Positions 1 through 6,888 of a DNA stretch of 12,307 nt are shown piece after piece. Every line of letters starts with the position of its first letter. Position 1 is the first letter of the stretch. Source of the DNA: Candidatus Helarchaeota archaeon (GTDB taxonomy: Archaea > Asgardarchaeota > Lokiarchaeia > Helarchaeales > HEL-GB-A); the NCBI GenBank assembly GCA_016840125.1, contig JAEOSY010000548.1, forward strand, positions 1 through 12,307, given 5' to 3'. Made by a program: the position numbers and the translations under genes. The notes below the pieces were generated by a model. The model made no database searches. It saw nothing but the letters and a program-made list of their open reading frames with translations, and was not told the origin of the DNA.

Positions 1-67
1 ATATCACCGTTCCAAATGTAGCGAGGATGATGATAAGAATTATGATAGCCAGATATTTCTTTTTCAT
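1..67 (-). CDS. Partial secreted or membrane protein, N-terminus only
   Basis: The frame opens with ATG at 67 and runs off the left edge after 22 codons. The peptide begins MKKKYL and continues as an almost unbroken hydrophobic stretch (IIILIIILATFG), the pattern of a signal peptide or N-terminal membrane anchor with a positive cytoplasmic end. It lies 23 bases downstream of the TIR-LRR stop codon on the same strand, so the two may be co-transcribed. A T-run (minus strand, 89-84) in that gap could also separate them. The other frames here give shorter or polar peptides. Nothing can be said about function because the mature part lies outside the window. Confidence 0.6.
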   Translation of the reverse strand, partial: MKKKYLAIIILIIILATFGTVI

Positions 68-90
68 TGTTCATCAATCCATTAAAAAAC

Positions 91-1749
91 TCATTGAAAC
101 TTAAAATTCATTCCCAAAAACAATCCTAATTGAGGATTTTTCTTTGCCAACTCTTTTATAAGATTTTCAGCAGCTTTACTTAAGGGGCAATCGTAAATTG
201 CAAAATACTCTAAATTTGGAAGATTGAGGAGCGAATTTGGTAAATCTGTTATCGGGTTTGTTCCGACTTTCAAGCTTTTAAGAGCTCTGAGATTACCTAT
301 AGAGGATGGGAGTGCGGTAAGCTGATTTTCCCCAATTGCCAATTCTTGAAGAGACGAAAGCTCGCCTATTGATTTTGGTAGTTCCGTTAAATTGTTATGG
401 TTTATATCTAGAACTGATAGCGATCGGAGTTTAAGAATTTCAGTTGGAAAATCCCGGATTTCATTATGAGTTAAATACAGCGTTTGAAGATTTTGAAGAT
501 GTTCGAACGATGAGGGGATTTCTCGCAAGCGGTTACTACCCAAATATAGATGACGTAAGGATCGAAGCTTTCCTATTGATTCGGGAAGCTTTTTAAGTTT
601 GTTACCTGGTAGTTCTAAAATTACAAGCAATGGGAGATTGCCAAACGACTCGGGAATACTCTCAATCTTACTAAAATTTAAATCTAGCTTTTTAAGTGAA
701 TCTAATCCCGATAGGGATTCGGGAACCGTTGTGAAATTATTTTCGCTTAAATTCAGTATTCGTAGTGCTTTAAAGTTTGAAAAAGATTCTGGCAACATCT
801 TTAGTTGTTTTTTACAGATTACTAACTCAATTACATCCTGATTTTCGACTTTGTACCCTAATTTCCGAGCCTGTGTCGAAAATTGCCGAATTTTTGTTCC
901 GAGCAATTCTTCTAAATCTCTTAAAGCTATCGCCTGTTCTAGTTTCACCCCGTATTTTGCTATTAGTGGTTGATTCACCCTGTTTCCTATTTGGCCATCT
1001 TCGTATTCTTTGCCATCTATCGTAACATTAATTCCATCAAAAACTACTTCTCTAATCTCCTCATCTTGAGAAAATGAGTTGGATGAGAAATTAATCTTCT
1101 GGAGCTGTGACAATTCTGAAATAGATGCAGGAATTCTATTCATCCGCTTAGAAGAAAGGTCTAAAGAAATTACAAAACCCTCCTCATTTACTTCATAACT
1201 TTTAAAAACTTGCCCTGCCTCAGTTTGTATCTTTTTCAGGATCTCAATTTGATACTCTCGAATCATTTTACCCCTATAGCGTTTCTTCACCATCGTGCGA
1301 TTTGGGGCTGCCAATGATTCTTCTTCAATAGAAATCTTCATCATGGTAAGGATTAAATCATATAATTCCTCAATAATTTGCGCTACATCCTTCTTGGAAA
1401 TATTTATGCCTTTGTACGGTTGAAAAATGTCCGGCACAAATTCAAACTGCTCAAAAACAGGTATTGTTTTTTTGTTTTGGTAAATCGCCATGTCGCGTTC
1501 TTTTTTACAATTATCGGACTCAACCATTGCTTGAGTGCAGATGGGAATGAAAACACTCGAATTTCTAATATTCTTCTCCATAAAATCAATAATATTTCCA
1601 TCTGGATATCCATCCCACCCCTGCCAATAGTGAACTCTGATCTTGTGTTTCTTGGAAAGCCTTTCAGCGATTTCTACAATGTTTAGCCTCGCAGAATCAA
1701 CCATCGCATAACTCACGAACACTTCAACCTCATTTTCCCTCGGGGGCAC
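91..1749 (-). CDS. TIR domain-leucine-rich repeat protein
   Basis: A 552-residue cytoplasmic protein with no signal peptide. Residues 8-117 form a TIR domain: the first strand is EVFVSYA, a second-strand region is HYWQGWD, and NCKKE places a glutamate (E84) where catalytic TIRs carry theirs (SxxCxxE pattern). TIR domains of this kind cleave NAD or make cyclic ADP-ribose signals. One LRR-like unit sits near 196-226, followed by a spacer with an ALRDLEELLG segment, then about nine 23-residue LRRs from about 315 to 523 (LPESIGKLRSLRHLYL style). The likely layout is an NADase effector with a ligand-sensing LRR array. The start is GTG: AGGTGA lies five bases upstream, a TGA directly precedes it in frame, and a later start would cut the first TIR strand. 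There is no NB-ARC/STAND ATPase between TIR and LRR. The domain calls are strong; the defence role is inferred. Confidence 0.9.
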   Translation of the reverse strand: MPPRENEVEVFVSYAMVDSARLNIVEIAERLSKKHKIRVHYWQGWDGYPDGNIIDFMEKNIRNSSVFIPICTQAMVESDNCKKERDMAIYQNKKTIPVFEQFEFVPDIFQPYKGINISKKDVAQIIEELYDLILTMMKISIEEESLAAPNRTMVKKRYRGKMIREYQIEILKKIQTEAGQVFKSYEVNEEGFVISLDLSSKRMNRIPASISELSQLQKINFSSNSFSQDEEIREVVFDGINVTIDGKEYEDGQIGNRVNQPLIAKYGVKLEQAIALRDLEELLGTKIRQFSTQARKLGYKVENQDVIELVICKKQLKMLPESFSNFKALRILNLSENNFTTVPESLSGLDSLKKLDLNFSKIESIPESFGNLPLLVILELPGNKLKKLPESIGKLRSLRHLYLGSNRLREIPSSFEHLQNLQTLYLTHNEIRDFPTEILKLRSLSVLDINHNNLTELPKSIGELSSLQELAIGENQLTALPSSIGNLRALKSLKVGTNPITDLPNSLLNLPNLEYFAIYDCPLSKAAENLIKELAKKNPQLGLFLGMNFKFQ

Positions 1750-1883
1750 TCATTTCACCTAGATCCATTTTTCTAATTCTTGAATAAATCCTTAAAACCA
1801 CTAATAATTCTACTTCTTGATTTTTCTTATTTGTTTCTCAGCCTTTCTCATTTCATTTTATGATAACTAAAGACCGTGTCTTA

Positions 1884-2249
1884 TTAATCCCTCGCTCTCC
1901 GACACTTGTATTGGAGAATTCCTATCGAATACAATAATTTTCTCTTTTTCGCATAGACAATAGGGAGGAAAATTAGTACGAGAAGATACAGAGGAAACCC
2001 CGGTATTTGAGACGGTCGGTTTTGGCAATCATTGGACGCAATACTATTCCCGACGCACTGGATTTCCCGAATACACTGCGCATTGCCATATATAATATTC
2101 GATTTAATGAAATTATAATTGGAGTGGTTTAATAGAATACCATTGTCTTCGTTATTACTAATATTATTGAAAAGAAGGGAATTATATGCGGAGTAAGATA
2201 CGGTAATACCATATATATTGAATTTGAGAAACTTCTTAGCCTCTAACAA
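1884..2249 (-). pseudogene. Truncated 3' end of a beta-helix (NosD-like) gene
   Basis: The encoded peptide matches the last roughly 110 residues of the intact beta-helix protein at 3476-5422 closely. Shared blocks include YGITVSYSAYNSLLFN, GILLNHSNYN, YGNAQCIREIQCVGN and IASNDCQNR, followed by IPGF and a hydrophobic tail. Only the final beta-helix coils, the IPGF motif and the membrane helix remain; the signal peptide and about 500 residues of repeats are absent. The first possible start is a TTG at 2249 with no convincing ribosome binding site, in sequence that no longer matches the paralogue, so I treat this as a remnant. Nucleotide similarity to the intact copy is high from about 1968 to 2226 and then stops. 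The last about 30 residues after the membrane helix also differ from the paralogue. Confidence 0.8.
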
Positions 2250-2268
2250 TCAAATTAAATATAGAAGG

Positions 2269-2319
2269 TGTTCTTTACTACACAAAAGAAGGAACATGTT
2301 CTTTACTACACAAAAGAAC
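2269..2319. repeat. Two tandem 22-bp repeats, each a GTTCTTT/AAAGAAC palindrome
   Basis: An identical 22-base unit occurs at 2269-2290 and 2297-2318, separated by six bases (28-bp period). The second unit is a perfect dyad, GTTCTTT (2298-2304), eight-base spacer, AAAGAAC (2313-2319). The first has GTTCTTT with AAAGAAG, one end base off. The array abuts an AT-rich TATA-like element at 2320-2327 upstream of the hydrolase-like gene. It could be a pair of operator sites, a hairpin in RNA, or a scar of the rearrangement that truncated the neighbouring gene. Confidence 0.75.
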
Positions 2320-2327
2320 ATAAATTA
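2320..2327 (+). promoter_or_regulatory. Possible TATA box for the hydrolase-like gene
   Basis: ATAAATTA lies about 50 bases upstream of the GTG start and immediately after the tandem palindromes. The position suits an archaeal promoter with a short leader, but the match to the TATA consensus is only moderate. Confidence 0.35.
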
Positions 2328-2378
2328 ACAAGAATCTATACAAGAACAACGTTATCTTGAATTTCGTTGGTGGGGTAA

Positions 2379-3395
2379 GTGCGTTTATCAAAAAAAAAGT
2401 CATTTCAGATTATTATGTTGGTCGTTATTCTCGCATTTTCTACCTCACTTGCTCTATTTTATATTTTTTATGAAGGGGACCAGATATGTGATTTCGAGGT
2501 TCCATCATTTAATTTCAAGTTAAACTCAATGAGGAGCGTTTCAATCTCTGCCCAGGCATACGAGCATGAAACGGCGAGTGATACCATCAATTGTTTATAT
2601 CTTGCTAAAGAATTAAATTTCAACACCATCAAGCTATGGTTCGGTCCAGATTATTACAATAGGACCAAGTTTAACAGCACCTACCTATCCCTTGTGTTCG
2701 AGGCAGCGGAAAACCTCTCCCTTGCACTTTTCATATCATCGATTCCAACCTACGAACCAGGGGAAACTGTCAATGAATTTCCTTTCAATGAAACGAAAAA
2801 CGATTTGTACCTTGATTGGCTTGCATTCATCTTGAATGTCTCCAAGGATTTTCAAAGCATCATTGCCTATAACTTCTACATTGTGCCCTTTGAAAAAAAT
2901 AGCGTTGATGGGGAAACGAAAGCAAGGATGAGGAACGTTTACTTGGACATCATTCACTTGGTGCAGTCAAGGCATGCTAGTGCAAAAATCACTTTGTGGG
3001 GTGATCCATTTTTTTCTTTCATTCCGCTCGAAAAGGATGAATATGATGCATTTGGATACCAACCATATTCATATAGACCGAACCAGCTAGATCGGGATAA
3101 AAATCTGAAATGGTATGCAGAGGCAAGAAAGATCCACCCTTGCGTCTTCGTCGATGAAGTGGGATTCAGAACGTTCGATACTAGCGGGTGGCCCGAATTG
3201 GCTATTTGTGATAACGAATCAATGAAGTATGCCCTCATCTTGGAATATCGATACTTATATGAGCGTGAATTAGGGATCGGCTGGAGTTATTTCATGTTGC
3301 TAGATCGGGCAAATGGTGTACAAAATGATTTTGGTCTTTACGAATACAATTTCTCAAGAAGACTCAGTGCAAACGCGTTCTTGGTTGATTTATGA
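2379..3395 (+). CDS. Secreted/anchored glycoside-hydrolase-like (GH-A clan style) protein
   Basis: A 338-residue protein. Residues 1-31 are a signal anchor (RLSKKK, then a hydrophobic helix to about 31), and many N-glycosylation sequons (NRT, NST, NLS, NET, NVS) indicate an extracellular domain. The rest reads like a TIM barrel of the GH5/GH-A type: FNTIKLWFG early; YDAFGYQPYSYRP at the usual sixth strand; VFVDEVGFRT with E260 where the nucleophile lies at strand seven; GIGWSYFML (W302) at strand eight. The usual Asn-Glu acid/base pair at strand four is not obvious; the segment there is IIAYNFYIVPFEKN and only E172 is nearby. Activity is therefore uncertain and the substrate unknown. The start is GTG 2379, which keeps the KKK before the hydrophobic helix; the next ATG falls inside the helix. 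It lies on the strand opposite to its neighbours, between two beta-helix gene ends. Confidence 0.65.
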   Translation: MRLSKKKSFQIIMLVVILAFSTSLALFYIFYEGDQICDFEVPSFNFKLNSMRSVSISAQAYEHETASDTINCLYLAKELNFNTIKLWFGPDYYNRTKFNSTYLSLVFEAAENLSLALFISSIPTYEPGETVNEFPFNETKNDLYLDWLAFILNVSKDFQSIIAYNFYIVPFEKNSVDGETKARMRNVYLDIIHLVQSRHASAKITLWGDPFFSFIPLEKDEYDAFGYQPYSYRPNQLDRDKNLKWYAEARKIHPCVFVDEVGFRTFDTSGWPELAICDNESMKYALILEYRYLYERELGIGWSYFMLLDRANGVQNDFGLYEYNFSRRLSANAFLVDL

Positions 3396-3475
3396 AAGGA
3401 ATTTGAATTAAAGAAGGTTTCACGTGAGGAAATTGGAAAGAAGAACTCTGCATTTTGTAGACTTCTAACAATTTA

Positions 3476-5422
3476 TTATTTGAATTCTTCTTTTGGGAAT
3501 AAGCTCTTTATGTTTTGGCTAAGATATAGAAAGACAACCGAGAGCAGAATTAGTAATAGAAGAAATAGAGGAAATCCGGGGATTGGAGAAGACCGGTTTT
3601 GGCAATCATTGGACGCAATTATATTCCCGACGCACTGAATTTCCCGAATACACTGCGCATTGCCATATAAAATATTTGATCTAATGGAATTATAATTGGA
3701 GTGGTTTAAGAGAATACCGTAATTTTCATTATCATTAATACTGTTGAAAAGTAGGGAATTGTATGCAGAGTAGGATACGGTAATACCATATGTATTGGAT
3801 TGGAGAGTATGATTGGAGATTATATTACTTTCAGCTGCACCGTGAAAGACCCATGTTCCAAGGAATGCATATTGTGGCGACACATAACCTAGAACAAGAC
3901 CATAAACGTTATAATTTGCGATATTAGACGAAAGGGAATTATTAGAAGAATAATATAAAGCAATACCGAACTCATTGTAATTACAGGTATTATTAAAGAG
4001 CGTATTATTGTTAGATTCACCTGTAAAAACTATCGTCCCAAGAGGCCAGGCTAAACACAGTATAGATGGAGAGCTATAACCTAAAATAATTCCATACTTA
4101 TTGTGATCAGCGGAATTATTAAACAGCGTATTAAAATAAGAATAGTCCAGATAAATACCAAAATCGCTATTTTGGCTTGCAATATTCGATAGCACAGAAT
4201 TATTTGCCGAATGTTGTAAAGATAGCCCACAATAATTGGAAATAGCGGTGTTATGGGCTACTGTGTTGTTGTAAGAGCCCCATAAACATAGCCCATAAGA
4301 GTTGTATTTGACTGTATTATTGGAGATCATATTATAATGGGAACTCCTTAGTTCAATACCCCGCCCCAATCCATAGTTTTTATTATAGGATGCAGAATTA
4401 TTGAATATTGTATTATTAAGTGATTTCCATAAGGAGATGCCAATTTCATTTTCATTTGCAGTGTTATTCGCGAGAGTATTGTTGGCAGAATGCTCCAAGT
4501 AAATACCCTGATTATTGGAAGTCGCAGTGACATAACTAATCGTATTGTTATGAGAGTAATACAATGCGACTCCTGAGGAAACATTGTAAATATTAGCATT
4601 GGTGATCTGGGAATTGTTACAATTAATCAATATAATTTGCGAGGCGTCAGTGAAATTAGCGGGTGTTAAGTTGGTTTTATTGCTATAATAATACACTAGT
4701 CGTCCATTTAAATAATTATTTAAATCAGCATCGTACGAGGATAAATGAGTTAAATTCCCCTCCATTTGTAATCCCGCCCCAGACATGATATTCTTCGATA
4801 ATACACATACTCTTGAATAATATAACTGAATATTAGATTGCGACTGTTTAAGGGTATTCTGAATTATCGAGGTGTTTAGGGAATCAGACACGTAGATATT
4901 CAAGCTGCCGTCTAGGATTGTGTTATTGAAAATTCTAATGCGCTTACAAGAGAAGAGTTGGAGGTTCCTAGCATTGCTCTCAACTGTATTATTTGCAATT
5001 ATGCAATTAGAAGAATTGGAGAGCCAGATTCCTCGTTGCTTATTATAAATAATCGTATTATTGATTAAATGACCATTCGAAACATTAACTAAAGAAATTC
5101 CTATACTTCCATGGCTTAGTAAGCAATTTCTCACGATGAAGAACGCGGTCGTATTTGATATCCAGATACATTCAACGAGGGTACCATTAATTATTTTATT
5201 TTCAATTACATAGGGGTTGGATTGACTGCCATTGCCTTGGATAGAGAAGTTTGAGAGTTCCTGATTTCCATTTATATGAATCGGTAAATCAAATTTCGAT
5301 ATTGGCATGTTCTCAGAATTCTTAGCAAATTTGGGGGACGTATATTGCGCAAACAGAATAAATGATATTGATAATAAAGATACAAATAAAAGGAAGGCAA
5401 AATATTTACTACGGTTCCCCAT
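3476..5422 (-). CDS. Surface right-handed beta-helix (NosD-like) protein with IPGF-TM tail
   Basis: A 648-residue protein. Residues 1-24 are a signal peptide or anchor (MGNRSKYF then hydrophobic). Residues 50-610 are parallel beta-helix coils of about 22-24 residues rich in Asn, Ser, Tyr and Gly (for example NNTLANNTANENEIGISL), as in NosD/PbH1 families that bind or modify carbohydrate. Near the start, GNGSQSNPYVIENKIING is the lead-in seen in many Asgard beta-helix proteins. The C-terminus has IPGF (about 614-617), a membrane helix and a basic tail, resembling an archaeal surface-sorting signal. The frame is open upstream to 5632, but the extra 70 residues do not look like protein and would hide the signal peptide. 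ATG 5422 is preceded by AGGAG and, about 60 bases upstream, by a TATA-like box. Sequons are abundant, so the protein is probably heavily glycosylated. Substrate and function are unknown. Confidence 0.82.
   Translation of the reverse strand: MGNRSKYFAFLLFVSLLSISFILFAQYTSPKFAKNSENMPISKFDLPIHINGNQELSNFSIQGNGSQSNPYVIENKIINGTLVECIWISNTTAFFIVRNCLLSHGSIGISLVNVSNGHLINNTIIYNKQRGIWLSNSSNCIIANNTVESNARNLQLFSCKRIRIFNNTILDGSLNIYVSDSLNTSIIQNTLKQSQSNIQLYYSRVCVLSKNIMSGAGLQMEGNLTHLSSYDADLNNYLNGRLVYYYSNKTNLTPANFTDASQIILINCNNSQITNANIYNVSSGVALYYSHNNTISYVTATSNNQGIYLEHSANNTLANNTANENEIGISLWKSLNNTIFNNSASYNKNYGLGRGIELRSSHYNMISNNTVKYNSYGLCLWGSYNNTVAHNTAISNYCGLSLQHSANNSVLSNIASQNSDFGIYLDYSYFNTLFNNSADHNKYGIILGYSSPSILCLAWPLGTIVFTGESNNNTLFNNTCNYNEFGIALYYSSNNSLSSNIANYNVYGLVLGYVSPQYAFLGTWVFHGAAESNIISNHTLQSNTYGITVSYSAYNSLLFNSINDNENYGILLNHSNYNSIRSNILYGNAQCIREIQCVGNIIASNDCQNRSSPIPGFPLFLLLLILLSVVFLYLSQNIKSLFPKEEFK
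3545..3800. repeat. Direct repeat shared with 1968-2226 (beta-helix gene 3' ends)
   Basis: This segment of the intact beta-helix gene is closely similar at the DNA level to 1968-2226, in the same orientation. Shared stretches include GGCAATCATTGGACGCAAT and ATTGGAGTGGTTTAA. The two copies flank the hydrolase-like gene and the tandem palindromes. Similarity ends at codons for YGITV at one side and in the membrane-tail codons at the other. Confidence 0.75.
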
Positions 5423-5480
5423 ACTCTTATCTTCTCCTAATTTAAAGGATAAGTTAATACAATCATGTTTTGGATTGGTC

Positions 5481-5488
5481 CATATAAA
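5481..5488 (-). promoter_or_regulatory. TATA box for the beta-helix gene
   Basis: On the minus strand this reads TTTATATG, a good archaeal TATA element, about 60 bases upstream of ATG 5422. That allows a leader of roughly 35 bases containing AGGAG. It supports the shorter start at 5422 over the longest open frame at 5632. Confidence 0.5.
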
Positions 5489-5630
5489 TGTCTTATACCT
5501 CATTAAATGAGTGCAGTATTGGAGAGGTATTGACCACCACTTGAATACCGCCAAATTCGAGACCTGCATCTTCATGCTTAAAACATAAAAGAGATCCCTA
5601 ATAGATAAAAATGTACGCTGAAAAGGGATC

Positions 5631-5638
5631 AAAAAAAA
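5631..5638 (-). terminator. Oligo-T terminator after the four-helix membrane protein gene
   Basis: Eight consecutive T on the minus strand, 17 bases after the TAA stop at 5655-5657. Archaeal polymerase terminates at such U-runs. Just beyond it, AGGGATC (5624-5630) pairs with GATCCCT (5593-5599), so a loose hairpin could form. Confidence 0.5.
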
Positions 5639-5654
5639 GGAGAGATGACTGGTG

Positions 5655-6008
5655 TTAATCTGAGCCGCCTAGAATAAGTAGAATACCACCAGCAAGTACT
5701 ATGCAACCCACGATTAACATAAGTTCAAAAAAGAAGTTCAATGTTATCCATTCTAGGGTATTAAACCACAATGCGAAAATAATTTGTAATATTCCCGCAC
5801 CTAGAGCCAGGAGCCCCCCAGCTTTCTTTTCTAAAAACCCAAAGATGCCACCAAATATTCCTAAAACGGTAACGGATAGCATTATTATCCACGAGATGAT
5901 CAATTCGGTACCAGAACTAAGGAAACTCACGTTAAGAACAACATACATTGTTAATAGAGCGGCAGCTCCTAAGGCTAAAATTGCACCCACAATGCTTAAT
6001 GTTTTCAT
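5655..6008 (-). CDS. Small four-helix membrane protein, unknown function
   Basis: A 117-residue, very hydrophobic protein with four predicted membrane helices: about 5-27, 36-58 (SWIIMLSVTVLGIFGGIFGF), 64-82 (GGLLALGAGILQIIFALWF) and 90-114. A short basic loop (EKKAGG) lies between helices two and three. Gly-rich helices and this size resemble the DUF4064-type family of small membrane proteins, but I cannot assign it with certainty. No catalytic or ligand motif is visible. The start ATG 6008 has GAAGGGAT about six bases upstream. Its stop is followed by an eight-T terminator, so it is probably its own transcription unit. Confidence 0.75.
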   Translation of the reverse strand: MKTLSIVGAILALGAAALLTMYVVLNVSFLSSGTELIISWIIMLSVTVLGIFGGIFGFLEKKAGGLLALGAGILQIIFALWFNTLEWITLNFFFELMLIVGCIVLAGGILLILGGSD

Positions 6009-6072
6009 TCGATTATCCCTTCTAATTAAAATCTAGCTAATTTTAATATTGAATTATTAGAATCATCTACTA

Positions 6073-6528
6073 TTAAAATAAGATCATTGAATAACGAAAT
6101 GACAGAAAAAAGATAAGGAAGGAAGAGTGGGAACGACGGAAGGAAGAGTGGAAGTATAAGTTGAAGGAATCTGGGGATAAGGTTCCGGCGAACGATCTTA
6201 AATATATCAAATCATCACGCACAACTTCAAGGTTCAGAGGTAAATCTAAATTCATGTTCCATTCCGGTGAAAGAGCAAGCTCTATAAATCCGAGGGCTTC
6301 TTCAAAAGTCGGGAAATTAATATCTTGAATCTTTTTTATTTTTTGTAATTGCTTCTCTCCAATTCCGAAATAGCGATTGAAAAATTCTTCTACTTTATGA
6401 AATCACCGTATTTTCTTAGACCACTCGGGGTCAAAATATGTTTCAAAAATTTTCTTTTGTATAGGTGCCTCTTCCGCTGCAGAAGCACCAGCTCCAAGAA
6501 AGAGAATAGTTTCAATTTTTTCTCCCAT
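6073..6528 (-). pseudogene. Broken SIR2-like NAD-binding defence gene
   Basis: ATG 6528, preceded by GGAG at six bases, opens a frame starting MGEKIETILFLGAGASAAEE. TILFLGAGAS...AP is the glycine-rich NAD-binding start of SIR2-like proteins of the prokaryotic defence type. After 41 codons there is an in-frame TGA (6405-6403), and the same frame then continues with clearly related protein: FHKVEEFFNRYFGIG, then INFPTFEEALGFIELALSPE, the usual FPTFEE..L segment of this family. The frame stays open to TAA at 6073, but the last about 40 residues (SSFRRSHSSFLIFF) look like non-coding sequence, so the rest of the domain (normally well over 250 residues) is missing. Both the nonsense codon and the 3' truncation indicate an inactive remnant. 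The TIR-LRR gene nearby uses the same substrate type (NAD), which suggests an old defence locus. Confidence 0.75.
6117..6151. repeat. Purine-rich 21-bp tandem repeat
   Basis: GGAAGGAAGAGTGG occurs at 6117-6130 and again at 6138-6151, a 21-bp period. On the plus strand it reads as a heptad (KEEWERR, KEEWKYK), like a scrap of coiled-coil coding sequence, but no start codon or extended frame goes with it. It lies where the SIR2-like similarity fades and may mark the breakpoint. Confidence 0.5.
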
Positions 6529-6697
6529 TCTTACTCCACTCGTTTCGTTATTAATAATTTCTACCCAATTATTTTATTTTACCCCGTGAATATTAAAGGA
6601 TTTGTTAGCATTTTTACTAACTCTTTTAATTGGTAGAACGTTTATACCTCATTTTGATTCATTTTACGAGAAAAAAAAAATTCGCATCAAGTCAGAT

Positions 6698-6709
6698 CCT
6701 TTATAAAGG
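6698..6709 (+). promoter_or_regulatory. TATA box in a 12-bp palindrome
   Basis: CCTTTATAAAGG is a perfect palindrome whose core TTTATAAA matches the archaeal TATA consensus well. It lies about 53 bases before ATG 6760 and about 180 before ATG 6889, and as a palindrome it could serve either strand. It could be an upstream promoter giving a longer leader or the longer protein. Confidence 0.45.
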
Positions 6710-6829
6710 GGGGTGTCCAAACCCCAAATTTTGGATCCCCCGATCCGCCAACGGGTGCCATGGACGCCGCTAGAACCCCACTTTTTTCGAATTTATATGC
6801 GCAAAATCGAAATGTATACTTGTTCAAGT

Positions 6830-6886
6830 GGTATCATCTTTTTTTGATACTGCAAAAATTATATTGGGTTCAGTTAGTTGGTATCA
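6830..6886 (+). promoter_or_regulatory. Operator-like GGTATCA half-sites around a TATA-like box
   Basis: GTATCA (6831-6836) and TGATAC (6845-6850) form a perfect inverted repeat with an eight-base spacer. GGTATCA, present at 6830-6836, recurs at 6880-6886, ending two bases before ATG 6889. Between them, AATTATATTG (6857-6866) is a TATA-like element about 25 bases before the ATG, the spacing expected of a leaderless transcript. The arrangement would suit repression by a DNA-binding protein, perhaps the first gene's own product. Confidence 0.45.
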
Positions 6887-6888
6887 AA

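Larger units (their letters stand above)
6529..6888. other. Divergent intergenic region between the two blocks
   Basis: About 360 bases with no credible gene. It contains a small hairpin (GTTAG 6604-6608 and CTAAC 6617-6621), an A10 run (6671-6680), a 12-bp perfect palindrome CCTTTATAAAGG with a TATA core, a second TATA-like element (TTTATATG 6792-6799) and repeated GGTATCA half-sites nearer the operon. A frame is open from an ATG at 6760 into the first operon gene, but its first 43 codons are AT-rich and low in protein character. Confidence 0.6.

Noticed and set aside
2269..2318. CRISPR array
   Set aside because: Only two copies with a six-base spacer; far too short for spacers.
5423..5632. 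N-terminal extension of the beta-helix gene to the longest open frame
   Set aside because: The 70 extra residues lack protein character, would bury the signal peptide, and overlap a good TATA box.
6095..6185. Plus-strand coiled-coil gene (KEEWERRKEEW heptads)
   Set aside because: No start codon, a stop just upstream, and the frame soon becomes the antisense of the SIR2-like remnant; at most a scrap.
6403..6405. The TGA inside the SIR2-like frame as a selenocysteine codon
   Set aside because: SIR2-like proteins do not use selenocysteine here, the downstream frame is itself truncated, and no stem-loop element is evident; a nonsense mutation is simpler.
6671..6680. A10 run as a terminator for the minus-strand genes
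   Set aside because: It lies upstream of the SIR2-like start, not after any minus-strand stop codon.
6760..6888. Longer N-terminus of the TFE-like fusion protein from ATG 6760
   Set aside because: The 43 codons are AT-rich, contain the inverted GTATCA repeat and TATA-like elements, and have no clear ribosome site. It remains possible as an alternative start.
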